Origin: Bacteroidales bacterium
GTDB taxonomy: Bacteria > Bacteroidota > Bacteroidia > Bacteroidales > UBA4417
Assembly (NCBI GenBank): GCA_016707785.1
Contig: JADJGZ010000031.1
Location: forward strand, 1-26,583
Length of the DNA: 26,583 nt
Direction of reading: 5' to 3'
The notes beneath the pieces were generated by a model. It made no database searches, was not told where the DNA came from, and saw nothing but the letters and a program-made list of their open reading frames with translations. Positions 8,922-17,201 of this stretch are shown here, one piece after another. Position numbers and translations under genes: made by a program. Position 1 is the first letter of the stretch. Each line of letters opens with the position of its first letter.

Positions 8922-9710
8922 TTAATTGAATCGCTTCCCAAAGTGAAAACTAAAGTAGCCGGTAAGGAAGAAATGGTAAGGATCACGAAAAGCCATCACT
9001 GGCACTCCTTTTGGATAACCATCTATGACAATCCCGATTTCCAGTGATTTAACCCGATCATTCAATACTCCATAATCAAAGCTAAACCCGCCTTTGAAAT
9101 ATAGTCCCGGATAGGGTTTTATTTCACTGAATCCAGTGAAAACAGGAGCCCGGCCATAAATATCAAAGGTATAATCAGGAGTAGTGACCGGGTAGTTAAG
9201 TTCAGGATCGAACTTTTCGGTCTTGGTAGCAAAAATGATAAAGTCAGACCGGTAATAAGAAATATATAAATAGACAGGCTTGGCCAGTCCCAGCGATAGT
9301 CCGCCTGAATAGAAGTAACGAACTTCCACGCCTCCCCAGTAAGGTTTGCGATTCAACAGGTGTTGCTGACCGACACCGGCTCTTAAGATGTATAGATTAT
9401 TGAGTTTTCCGTAATAGTAAAACTTCGGATTCAGGAAGTTATCGTTATACGTTTTTTCCTGGTTAGGAGACCTCATCTCTAATAAGTCGAATTCTAAGAT
9501 TCTACGGGTGAAGTAACTCTTGTTATAGCCGGTTCTGTAGCCTAATCCATATCCCAGAGTATGCAACATCACGGATCCGGATCTCTCCTTTAACAGGATG
9601 ATCCCATTACTGACAGTATCCTGATCATCATCCGTTTCCTGTGCAGAAACTTGAAGTGGGAAAGTTGCCAGAAATAGGTAAAGAATTGCTACGATGCTGA
9701 TAAACCGCAT
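8922..9710 (-). CDS. Predicted outer-membrane beta-barrel protein of unknown function
   Basis: A 262-residue protein with a typical Sec signal peptide (about residues 1-23, ending V-S-A before Q-E-T). The mature part alternates polar and aromatic residues in many short strands rich in Tyr and Gly (for example F-Y-Y-Y-G-K-L, L-Y-I-S-Y-Y-R, Y-F-S-F-H-F-G-K), as expected of a small outer-membrane barrel. There is no lipobox and no enzymatic motif. I recognise it only as the kind of conserved hypothetical protein seen in Bacteroidota. It is transcribed towards the MFS gene. A possible -7 element lies immediately upstream at 9716-9723. Confidence 0.8.
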   Translation of the reverse strand: MRFISIVAILYLFLATFPLQVSAQETDDDQDTVSNGIILLKERSGSVMLHTLGYGLGYRTGYNKSYFTRRILEFDLLEMRSPNQEKTYNDNFLNPKFYYYGKLNNLYILRAGVGQQHLLNRKPYWGGVEVRYFYSGGLSLGLAKPVYLYISYYRSDFIIFATKTEKFDPELNYPVTTPDYTFDIYGRAPVFTGFSEIKPYPGLYFKGGFSFDYGVLNDRVKSLEIGIVIDGYPKGVPVMAFRDPYHFFLTGYFSFHFGKRFN

Positions 9711-9715
9711 AACAC

Positions 9716-9723
9716 CAAAAATA
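9716..9723 (-). promoter_or_regulatory. Possible -7 element for the beta-barrel gene
   Basis: The minus strand reads TATTTTTG, matching TAnnTTTG. It ends only 5 bp before the ATG, so if it is used the mRNA would be leaderless or nearly so. No -33 element is seen at the usual spacing. Confidence 0.3.
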
Positions 9724-9795
9724 ACTTTTCACAAAGTTAAGTGGAATTGAAATGAAAATTCCGGAAATGTCCGGGCAATGAAAATTTAATTATGA

Positions 9796-9921
9796 TTACC
9801 GACTCTCAACACGGTAACGTTTATGCTCGCCATAAGCAGCACATTGCTCAGAAACACCACAAGACTGGAGGAGTAAACTTAGTAGGACGATAATGGCGAG
9901 AAATGATGCAATTTTTTTCAT
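9796..9921 (-). CDS. Very small lipoprotein (41 residues)
   Basis: A 41-codon frame from ATG at 9921 to TAA at 9796. It begins with K-K, a hydrophobic stretch, and lipobox LLLQSC with Cys at residue 21, leaving a mature peptide of only 21 residues: CGVSEQCAAYG followed by EHKRYRVESR. The mature part starts with a second nearby Cys and ends in a basic, charged tail. The layout resembles tiny Bacteroidota lipoproteins with a C-P/A-A-Y motif, but I cannot name a family. A minus-strand -7 match lies at 9963-9970, giving a leader of roughly 35-40 nt. It sits alone between the barrel gene and ung. Support comes from the complete lipoprotein signal, the clean start and stop, and the promoter match; being so short, it could still be chance. 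Confidence 0.6.
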   Translation of the reverse strand: MKKIASFLAIIVLLSLLLQSCGVSEQCAAYGEHKRYRVESR

Positions 9922-9962
9922 GTTTTAATAATGAGTCAGGTATGTACCCGGGTTTATGTTCA

Positions 9963-9970
9963 CAAAAATA
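9963..9970 (-). promoter_or_regulatory. -7 element for the small lipoprotein gene
   Basis: The minus strand reads TATTTTTG, a full match to TAnnTTTG, 41 bp from the ATG at 9921. No convincing -33 TTTG is found at 19-22 bp. Confidence 0.4.
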
Positions 9971-10125
9971 TCTACATTTTCCAATATAATAACTACATTA
10001 TGTCAAATATGTTGTGAAATTTGTTGGGAAAAGAATAAATATTATTTCTAAATAGCTGAAATTTGATAATCATTGAGGATGTGACATGATAGTTGCGGTC
10101 AGCATCCTATAAATGCAGTATATAC

Positions 10126-10806
10126 ATGGAACAGGTGACTCCCCGGATTGAGGCTTCTTGGCTTGAAGTACTGGAAGAAGAATTCAGAAAGGACTATTTC
10201 TTACAATTGAAGGAGTTTCTCCTGGAAGAAAGAAAAGTATATACAGTTTACCCTCCAGGTTCAAGAATATTTGCAGCCTTTAATTCAACTCCATTTCACT
10301 CAGTAAAAGTTGTTATTCTGGGGCAGGATCCATATCATGGTCCGGGACAGGCTCATGGCTTATGTTTTTCTGTACCTGATGGAGTACGAAAACCGCCTTC
10401 CCTGGTAAATATTTTTAAGGAATTACAGGATGACCTGGGGATACAAGAGCCTCTAAATGGAAATTTGGAAAAATGGGCCGCACAAGGGGTTCTATTGCTA
10501 AACGCAACATTAACAGTCAGGTCTAATCAGGCAGGTTCACATCAAAACAAGGGATGGGAGTTATTCACAGATCGAGTTATTTCACTAATTTCAGAGAAGA
10601 AATCAGGAATTGTTTTCTTATTGTGGGGGAATTATGCCCAGGCAAAAGTTTCCTTGATAGATGAAACAAAACACCTGGTTTTAAGAGCAGCTCATCCATC
10701 ACCATTCTCTGTGTACCGGGGGTTCTATGGATGCCGCCACTTTTCTGCTACTAATAACTTCTTGTCTAAATCAGGAATAGCTCCTGTGGATTGGTCATTG
10801 ATATAA
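10126..10806 (+). CDS. ung: Uracil-DNA glycosylase, family 1
   Basis: A 226-residue enzyme from the ATG at 10126, the usual Ung length. It removes uracil from DNA to begin base-excision repair in the cytoplasm. The water-activating motif GQDPYHG is present, with catalytic Asp at residue 68, as is the C-terminal DNA-intercalation motif H-P-S-P-F-S with His at residue 190. The pocket segment L-L-L-N-A-T-L-T-V-R fits the family's LLNxxLTVR. The frame is open upstream to a TTG at 10093, adding 11 residues, but the ATG gives the normal family N-terminus. The stop lies 6 bp before the amrS start, so the two are very likely co-transcribed; their functions are not obviously related. Confidence 0.96.
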   Translation: MEQVTPRIEASWLEVLEEEFRKDYFLQLKEFLLEERKVYTVYPPGSRIFAAFNSTPFHSVKVVILGQDPYHGPGQAHGLCFSVPDGVRKPPSLVNIFKELQDDLGIQEPLNGNLEKWAAQGVLLLNATLTVRSNQAGSHQNKGWELFTDRVISLISEKKSGIVFLLWGNYAQAKVSLIDETKHLVLRAAHPSPFSVYRGFYGCRHFSATNNFLSKSGIAPVDWSLI

Positions 10807-10812
10807 AAGACT

Positions 10813-11823
10813 ATGAAACTCCATCCGGCCTTATGGTTTGAAGCGAGAGAGAATCAAAAAGTCCTTTGCCTGCTTTGTCCGCATAAATGTATGCTGAATG
10901 AAGGCCAGATAGGGATTTGCCGTGTTCGGCAGAATTATGAAGGCAAGTTGAACACACTTATTTATGGACAATTGTCATCATTGCACCTGGATCCGATAGA
11001 GAAAAAGCCACTTTATCACTTTTTCCCGGGTAAATCTGTACTCTCAATCGGATCTGTCGGATGTAACCTGAGATGTACATTCTGCCAGAATTGTGAGATA
11101 TCGCAGGTAGAAGTTCAGGACTCAACATTCCTTAAAGAATACAGCCCGGTTGCAATCGCTTCAATATCAGGGCTCTCAGTCAATAATATAGGGGTGGCAT
11201 TCACTTATAATGAACCCGCCATATGGTATGAATTTATCCAGGATGTCTCATTAATACTGAAATCGAGGGGGATGAAGACCATAATGGTTACCAATGGGTT
11301 TATCAATCCGGAACCATTAATTGGTTTTACCGGGTTCATTGATGCTTTCAGTGTAGATTTGAAGGGGTTTACTGAACAATTCTATAAAAAAATACTCAAA
11401 GGCTCCCTGGCTCCGGTCCTTCAATCACTGGAAATCATCCGGAAAGCCGGACGCCATCTGGAAGTTGTTAACCTGGTGATTCCCGGGCTCAATGATGATC
11501 CTGTTCATTTTGAATCAATGACTCATTGGATGGCTGATCACCTGGGAAAGGAAACTATACTGCATCTTTCAGCTTATTATCCAAAGTACCTGTCAGAAGA
11601 ACCCCCGACACCTTCCTCAACTTTAATGAAATTCAAGGATATCGCTCTGAAATATCTTGATTTTGTATATGTGGGAAATTTGCCAAATGAATTGAATAAT
11701 ACGTATTGCCCTGATTGTGGACAACTTTTGATTTCCCGCCTGGGATACAAGGTATTAAAACACGGAATCAATGAATTTGGAAGCTGTCTGAATTGCAAAA
11801 AACTTGCTTTTCAGAATTTTTAA
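10813..11823 (+). CDS. amrS: AmmeMemoRadiSam-type radical SAM enzyme (AmrS family)
   Basis: A 336-residue radical SAM protein. The [4Fe-4S]-binding CxxxCxxC motif lies at C84, C88 and C91 (GCNLRCTFCQNC). The N-terminus carries CLLCPHKC, and a C-terminal segment has C-P-D-C-G and C-L-N-C-K, both typical of this family and probably metal-binding. The family is often mislabelled pyruvate formate-lyase activating enzyme. In many genomes it is encoded with an AMMECR1-domain protein and a Memo-domain protein. Neither partner is next to it here; its neighbours are ung 6 bp upstream and an M23 peptidase downstream. The biochemical role of the system is not established, so no reaction is assigned. Confidence 0.9.
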   Translation: MKLHPALWFEARENQKVLCLLCPHKCMLNEGQIGICRVRQNYEGKLNTLIYGQLSSLHLDPIEKKPLYHFFPGKSVLSIGSVGCNLRCTFCQNCEISQVEVQDSTFLKEYSPVAIASISGLSVNNIGVAFTYNEPAIWYEFIQDVSLILKSRGMKTIMVTNGFINPEPLIGFTGFIDAFSVDLKGFTEQFYKKILKGSLAPVLQSLEIIRKAGRHLEVVNLVIPGLNDDPVHFESMTHWMADHLGKETILHLSAYYPKYLSEEPPTPSSTLMKFKDIALKYLDFVYVGNLPNELNNTYCPDCGQLLISRLGYKVLKHGINEFGSCLNCKKLAFQNF

Positions 11824-11848
11824 CAAAGGAAGTTAGTAATTTTTATCG

Positions 11849-11856
11849 TATTTTTG
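11849..11856 (+). promoter_or_regulatory. -7 element before the M23 peptidase gene
   Basis: TATTTTTG matches TAnnTTTG 55 bp before the ATG at 11912. A second, weaker TAATTTG lies closer to the gene, around 11882-11888. No clear -33 element. Confidence 0.35.
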
Positions 11857-11911
11857 GCCAATACACATGTAAAGAAGTGTATAATTTGAATATTAACTTT
11901 AGGGGTCAACG

Positions 11912-12868
11912 ATGAGGAAAAAGCTGGGCAAACATTGGAACATAGCATTAATGAGTGTGTTTATGCTCATTATTAATGTAGTAAATGCTCAGCAACTTTC
12001 AGAAGAACCGGTAGGTGGAATGGAAGAAAGTACAGTTGAAGAAGCCCCGGTAAATTTGCCTCCCAGCAGTAGCATTCTTCCTGCAGAAATGAATTTCTCA
12101 CCTTTGAATACTTTCTATTCTTCCTGGGATACGCTTTATGTTCGGCGATATTCAGATCCATTGCCTTCAGTAACGGACTCCATATTACTGCCTCTGATTC
12201 CGGATGGTACCGGAAATTTTGTATTTCCCAGCAACGGGCAACTTTTATCTCCGTTTGGATACAGAGGCCGAAGGGTGCATGCCGGTGTGGACCTTAAACT
12301 CAACCTGCATGATACTGTAGTATCAGCATTTGATGGTGTAGTCAGGATGGCGAGGTATTACGCCGGATATGGTAATTGCGTTGTGATTCGCCATTATAAT
12401 GGACTTGAAACGCTGTATGGTCACTTGTCCCGGATAAAGGTGAAGGTAAACCAGGTGGTTCAGGCTGGCGACCTCATCGGACTAGGTGGTAGCACAGGCA
12501 GGGCATCATGTAATCATCTCCATTTCGAAACACGTTTCCGTGGCCAGGCTTTCAATCCTAAACAATTGATTGATTTTGAGCATTTTTCATTACTTCAGGA
12601 TACCCTCGTTATTACCGCACATACCTTCGGAAGAACACGTGATTATTTACCAGGTTTGAATAAGACAACAGAAACTGATATTGACAAAACAGTATCAGGA
12701 AAATCAAAAAGTACAAAAGGATCAAAGAAATATCATACCATCAGGAGCGGGGATACCTTATATGCTATTTCAAGGAAATATGGCACTTCTGTAAAACAGA
12801 TCTGCGCCCTGAATGGAATTAAATCTACCAAGGTGCTTAAATTGGGTACCAAACTCAGGATTAAATAG
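11912..12868 (+). CDS. M23-family peptidoglycan endopeptidase with C-terminal LysM domain
   Basis: A 318-residue secreted protein. Residues 1-26 are a Sec signal peptide (ending V-V-N-A before Q-Q). A low-complexity Glu/Pro linker follows, then the LytM/M23 domain (about 105-220). Its zinc and catalytic residues are present: H123 and D127 (HAGVDL), H171 (YGHLS), and H202/H204 (N-H-L-H-F-E). So it should be an active endopeptidase that cuts peptide cross-links in cell-wall peptidoglycan. After a Lys/Ser-rich linker, residues 274-318 form one LysM domain (SGDTLYAISRKYGTS) that binds glycan. The likely role is wall remodelling during growth or division. It has a candidate promoter at 11849-11856 and is followed 77 bp later by the GWxTD gene. 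Confidence 0.93.
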   Translation: MRKKLGKHWNIALMSVFMLIINVVNAQQLSEEPVGGMEESTVEEAPVNLPPSSSILPAEMNFSPLNTFYSSWDTLYVRRYSDPLPSVTDSILLPLIPDGTGNFVFPSNGQLLSPFGYRGRRVHAGVDLKLNLHDTVVSAFDGVVRMARYYAGYGNCVVIRHYNGLETLYGHLSRIKVKVNQVVQAGDLIGLGGSTGRASCNHLHFETRFRGQAFNPKQLIDFEHFSLLQDTLVITAHTFGRTRDYLPGLNKTTETDIDKTVSGKSKSTKGSKKYHTIRSGDTLYAISRKYGTSVKQICALNGIKSTKVLKLGTKLRIK

Positions 12869-12924
12869 TCAACCAACCGAATCAGTGCAGATCTGATTCT
12901 GCAAATCCATCTTCAGCATTGTTT

Positions 12925-12932
12925 TACATTTG
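12925..12932 (+). promoter_or_regulatory. -7 element before the GWxTD gene
   Basis: TACATTTG, identical to the gcvT -7 element, ends 13 bp before the ATG at 12946. The -33 region is weak. Confidence 0.4.
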
Positions 12933-12945
12933 ATGACCAGCCAGC

Positions 12946-14205
12946 ATGTCAATTCCACTATGGTTGAAAAGGATAGGGCTTGGAATAGTGATGCTAATCA
13001 TGGTGTCATCCTGTTCTTCTCCGGGTTTACTCTCCCGCTTTGATATCAATTCCCTTTATTCCCCGACCCAACGTCCCCCGGGATTTGAGAGTAAGTTAAT
13101 AAATCTGGACGATAGCATTACTCAATGCTTCCTGAAATTCCCGAAACAGCAACTATCTGTTTGGACAGATAAGGAATCAAATCAAAAGATGCATAAGGTA
13201 AAAATTGAATATTCCCTGTTTAATGATTACCAAAGTAAATCACCTGTTGATAGTGCAAGTTTTATCATCACTGAAATTCTGGATAAATCAGCCAATTCCC
13301 TATATCATCAGTACAAACTTCATGCTCAGTCAGGAAGAAATTACATCCTGAAACTTACTCTGACTGACCTTGGAAACCAGAAATCTTTTGTAGAAATACT
13401 CTCACTTGAAAAATCTAATAGGTCAGCCAGCGGATGGTTTTATTGTGAAAATGAATCCGGAGAAATGATTTATGATGAGTTATTTTCTGACGATCAATAC
13501 CTACGGGTTCATTCTACTGATACAACACTTAAAAGCCTGATATGTAAAGTTTATTACCATCAGTTTCCTGCAGCAGTACCACCATTCATCGAAAAGCAAC
13601 GCCCCCTTTTTGATTATAAAAAAGATAGTAGTTTTATCCTGAGTTTAAAAAATGGAAGAAGTGACTTCTTTAAACTCTCCCGGCAGGGGTTTTACCATAT
13701 TCAGTCTGATACTTCCAGGCCTGAAGGATTTACTTTGTTCAGAACTTACCAGGGATACCCGGGAATTTCAAATCCTCGTCGTATGCTGGAAAACTTGCGA
13801 TATATTACTTCTAACCAGGAGTTTGAAAAGATGTGGAGATCAACATATCCTAAGGAAACAGTGGATAGCTTTTGGGTCGCAAATACAGGAGGGGCGGATA
13901 GGGCTGTAGAGATGATTCGCAGCTATTATGGCAGAGTAGAAGAGGCAAACAGGTTTTTCTTTTCCTTTTGTGAAGGATGGAAGAGTGACCGTGGGATAAT
14001 CTATATTATCTTTGGCCCGCCAAACCATTTGTATCGTACCGATTTTGAAGAGTATTGGACCTATGGTGAAACAAATAATAACCGTTCCTTGCAATTTACC
14101 TTTCTTAGGGTAGAGAATCCCTTTACTACCAACGATTACATTATGCTACGTCAACAAAACTATAAGTCTTACTGGTATAATGCAGTTCAACTCTGGAGGC
14201 GATAA
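12946..14205 (+). CDS. GWxTD domain-containing lipoprotein
   Basis: A 419-residue lipoprotein with lipobox MVSSC (Cys at residue 23). The C-terminal region holds the signature of the GWxTD family, seen mainly in Bacteroidota and relatives. Here it reads G-W-K-S-D at residues 344-348, so Ser stands where Thr is usual, followed by R-G-I-I-Y-I-I-F-G-P-P and then W-T-Y-G-E. The upstream part is beta-rich. The family's function is not known; members are usually envelope-located and often encoded near cell-wall or chaperone genes. Here it follows an M23/LysM peptidase, which fits an envelope role, but that is inference. 132 bp of non-coding sequence separates it from rlmB. Confidence 0.88.
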   Translation: MSIPLWLKRIGLGIVMLIMVSSCSSPGLLSRFDINSLYSPTQRPPGFESKLINLDDSITQCFLKFPKQQLSVWTDKESNQKMHKVKIEYSLFNDYQSKSPVDSASFIITEILDKSANSLYHQYKLHAQSGRNYILKLTLTDLGNQKSFVEILSLEKSNRSASGWFYCENESGEMIYDELFSDDQYLRVHSTDTTLKSLICKVYYHQFPAAVPPFIEKQRPLFDYKKDSSFILSLKNGRSDFFKLSRQGFYHIQSDTSRPEGFTLFRTYQGYPGISNPRRMLENLRYITSNQEFEKMWRSTYPKETVDSFWVANTGGADRAVEMIRSYYGRVEEANRFFFSFCEGWKSDRGIIYIIFGPPNHLYRTDFEEYWTYGETNNNRSLQFTFLRVENPFTTNDYIMLRQQNYKSYWYNAVQLWRR

Positions 14206-14337
14206 TATACTGTGATTGCCTTTTATACGATATTATTAAGTTAGATAAAGTTTGCTATTCATTATTGACGTTGAAAGAAGTGGAGTCAGGAAATCTATTA
14301 ATTCAGGATTGTAGGAGGTTGAACTAATAATTCGCGT

Positions 14338-15105
14338 ATGGAATTCAGTAAACGACAAAAGCCAAAACAGCCCGGGAACATGATCTATGGGATTCATCCT
14401 GTGTTGGAAGCCCTTGAAGCAGGTAAGGAAATTGAAAAAATCCTCATTCAGAGAGATGGAAAAAGTACAGTGACCAGGCAGATATTGTCGCTGGCTGCAA
14501 CCCTCGAAGTCCCTGTTCAGAAAGTTCCTTCAGATAAACTTGATGGTTTATGCAGGGGAATCCATCAAGGAGTTGTTGCTTTTGTTTCTCTGATTGATTA
14601 TCAGCCAATAGAAAATGTGCTCATGGATATTTATGAGAAGGGTGAAGTGCCTTTCTTGCTGATGCTGGATCGTGTAACGGATGTTCGAAACCTTGGAGCA
14701 ATTGCCCGGACCGCAGAATGTGCCGGTATGCATGCATTGATTCTTCCTTCCCGTGGTTCTGCCCAAATCAATGCTGATACCATAAAAACATCTGCAGGGG
14801 CTTTAAATAACCTTCCGGTTCATCGCAGCCCAAACCTGAAAGAAACAATACAGTACCTTAAAGAATCAGGGGTTACAATTACAGCTATAACAGAACATGC
14901 AAGTGCTGATTATTATGCTGCTGATCTTACAGGCCCTCAAGTTTTTATTCTAGGCTCAGAAGAAGATGGTATATCTCCTGAGTACCTGAAAATGTGTGAC
15001 TTAAAACTTCGCATACCTTTATCAGGATTAACAGGATCATTGAATGTTTCAGTTGCCGCTGGTGTCATAATATTTGAAGCGTTGCGGCAACGACAAATAC
15101 ACTAA
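14338..15105 (+). CDS. rlmB: 23S rRNA (guanosine-2'-O-)-methyltransferase, RlmB type
   Basis: A 255-residue SpoU/TrmH-family (SPOUT) methyltransferase. The N-terminal RNA-binding domain begins MIYGIHPVLEAL (residues 15-26). The catalytic domain has all three SPOUT motifs: N-L-G-A-I-A-R-T-A-E (118-127), L-G-S-E-E-D-G-I (205-212), and I-P-L-S-G-L-T-G-S-L-N-V-S-V-A (226-240). In E. coli RlmB methylates the 2'-OH of G2251 in the 23S rRNA P-loop. The GIHPV N-terminus and length support RlmB over TrmH, but a related rRNA or tRNA target cannot be fully excluded. It seems to be transcribed alone or with the GT39 gene 65 bp downstream. Confidence 0.92.
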   Translation: MEFSKRQKPKQPGNMIYGIHPVLEALEAGKEIEKILIQRDGKSTVTRQILSLAATLEVPVQKVPSDKLDGLCRGIHQGVVAFVSLIDYQPIENVLMDIYEKGEVPFLLMLDRVTDVRNLGAIARTAECAGMHALILPSRGSAQINADTIKTSAGALNNLPVHRSPNLKETIQYLKESGVTITAITEHASADYYAADLTGPQVFILGSEEDGISPEYLKMCDLKLRIPLSGLTGSLNVSVAAGVIIFEALRQRQIH

Positions 15106-15170
15106 AGACTAGTCGACTTTACTTTTCATGGATACTTTCATACATTGAATATTAATATCATATTCCAGAT

Positions 15171-17156
15171 ATGAAGCAGCCAAATAAACAAGGATTTTCA
15201 GGTTGGAAACTAACCCCGGAATGGATTGCTATCGGAGCGATCCTGATGGTAGCTACAATTTTACGGTTTTATGATTATTCGGGATTTTCCTTCTCTAATG
15301 ATGAGTTAAGTGCCATTAACAGGTTAAGGGTTGATACCTTTAGCGACCTGGTGAAATATGGTTTTTTCGTGGATGGGCATCCTGGTGGGATTCAGGTTTT
15401 CTTGTGGTATTGGTCTAAGATTTTCGGTATTACTGAAGCTTCCCTCCGATTTCCTTTTGTGATTTTTGGCATAGGCTCAGTTTGGTTCTCGTATCTTGTT
15501 GCAAAAAGAATGTTCGGAACAGTAGCTGGCCTCTTTACGTCAGCATCTCTGGCATTTCTTCAATTTCCACTTTTGTATAGTCAGATAGCCCGTCCGTATA
15601 GCTCAGGACTTTTCTTCGGATTATTAATGGTTTATTTCTGGCTGAGAATAGTCCAGCGTAAAGAATCTGAAACAAAAACAGGATGGAATTTGTTACTGGA
15701 TTTTTCCGGATACCTCCTGGCTACTTCTCTCTGCATGTATAATCATTATTTCAGCTTTCTGATGGCTGTGATGGTTGGTATTTCGGGCTTCTTTTTTATA
15801 CAGCGGAGCCTGCTGAAGTATTATATTGGTACGGGAGTACTTGCAGTTCTTCTCTTCCTTCCACATCTGGCCATTACTTTAAATCATCTCACTTTTAAGG
15901 GTGTCGGATTATGGTTAGGCAAGCCACATCCTACCTGGGTACTCGGACACCTTAATTATATACTGAACGACTCAGTATTTGCTATTCTTACCATTACTTT
16001 TAGTTCAATCCTGGTAAGTTGGCAGGGTAAAATGCTTAAGAATGAGAAAGGAATGATGTCACTGGCCCTGGCATGGTTCTTTATTCCAATGATTATTGGA
16101 TTCATTTATTCAATCCTTGTCAGCCCGGTTCTGCAGCATCCGGTCCTGATCTTTACCTTTCCTTTCATCATCATGTTGCTTTTCATGGGAGGGGGAAATC
16201 ATTTTGGCAAAGTACAGCAGATATTACTGGGTATCTACCTGGTTCTTGGGATCTTCGGGACCCTTTTTGTAAACAGATATTACAGTAGTCAGCATTTCGG
16301 AGAGTTTAAAGACATTGCTGAAACCACAAAGAACTGGGAGAAAAAGTTTGGTGCAGGAAACATGGATAAAGTAGTAATAACAAACAGTCCATACTATCTT
16401 GATTATTATTTCGACAGGATGAAATATGAGACTTCTTTCGAATTGTACCATATCCAGGAGGACTCTGATTATCAGAAATTAGATAGTCTGCTTACCTATT
16501 CAAATAAACCATATTTCATTTATGCCTGGACAAAACCTTCCCCGGAAGGAGTTGAAGATATTATACGGTCAGCCTATCCATGGATTGTTGAAAGTATTCA
16601 ATATGGGAAATACTCAAAAATCACACTTTTTGGTAAGAAAGAGGGTACACTTTTTGAGCCGGGCTTGCAACTGACCCGGTTATACGCTGATTCCAACAAC
16701 TTCAAGGCTAACACTCAACAAGAAGCTGAAAAAGACTCTGATAGCTTGTTTTTCAAGTTTACTCCGGAAATTGAATTCAGCCCTGCCATAGAAAGAAAAC
16801 TGGATGATTTTAAAGATTACGGGGCATTGAAAATCATTGCCTCAGTGGATGCGAGATTGAGCAAAACTCTATCGGGTGCAATGCTGGTGATTTCTATTGA
16901 TTCTGAGGATGGAAAATCCGTTGTATGGAAATCCCTGCATTTTGATAAGGCTTTTACGAGTGAAGATTCCTTTATAACATTATCTAAAAGCATGGATATT
17001 GAGGGAGAGTTATGTACTAGTAATAAGATCAAGGCATACATTTGGAATCCTGGTAAGAAAACTTTGCAGATTGATAACCTGAAATTATCCATCTTTAGGT
17101 ATGATAACCATAATCCGTTTGATTCGGATCAGGAAAAATGGGGCTCTAAAGATTAA
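15171..17156 (+). CDS. GT39-like polytopic membrane glycosyltransferase
   Basis: A 661-residue protein. The first two thirds hold roughly ten or more hydrophobic segments in the GT-C layout of ArnT/PMT-like transferases. The first extracytoplasmic loop has the acidic pair typical of the fold, F-S-N-D-E (D44, E45). Such enzymes use polyprenyl-phosphate sugars as donors and transfer the sugar on the outer face of the inner membrane. The last ~190 residues are soluble and beta-rich and probably periplasmic. Donor and acceptor are unknown; an envelope glycolipid, polysaccharide or glycoprotein is likely. No polyprenyl-phosphate sugar synthase is adjacent. Its stop is followed 45 bp later by the YwqK-like gene. 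Confidence 0.85.
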   Translation: MKQPNKQGFSGWKLTPEWIAIGAILMVATILRFYDYSGFSFSNDELSAINRLRVDTFSDLVKYGFFVDGHPGGIQVFLWYWSKIFGITEASLRFPFVIFGIGSVWFSYLVAKRMFGTVAGLFTSASLAFLQFPLLYSQIARPYSSGLFFGLLMVYFWLRIVQRKESETKTGWNLLLDFSGYLLATSLCMYNHYFSFLMAVMVGISGFFFIQRSLLKYYIGTGVLAVLLFLPHLAITLNHLTFKGVGLWLGKPHPTWVLGHLNYILNDSVFAILTITFSSILVSWQGKMLKNEKGMMSLALAWFFIPMIIGFIYSILVSPVLQHPVLIFTFPFIIMLLFMGGGNHFGKVQQILLGIYLVLGIFGTLFVNRYYSSQHFGEFKDIAETTKNWEKKFGAGNMDKVVITNSPYYLDYYFDRMKYETSFELYHIQEDSDYQKLDSLLTYSNKPYFIYAWTKPSPEGVEDIIRSAYPWIVESIQYGKYSKITLFGKKEGTLFEPGLQLTRLYADSNNFKANTQQEAEKDSDSLFFKFTPEIEFSPAIERKLDDFKDYGALKIIASVDARLSKTLSGAMLVISIDSEDGKSVVWKSLHFDKAFTSEDSFITLSKSMDIEGELCTSNKIKAYIWNPGKKTLQIDNLKLSIFRYDNHNPFDSDQEKWGSKD

Positions 17157-17201
17157 TAATCTTCCGGGTTTGTATCTATATTAAACTCAATACTGCCAGG
17201 C

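Noticed and set aside
10093..10125. N-terminal extension of ung from a TTG at 10093.
   Set aside because: The ATG at 10126 gives a normal-length Ung; the extra 11 residues have no support.
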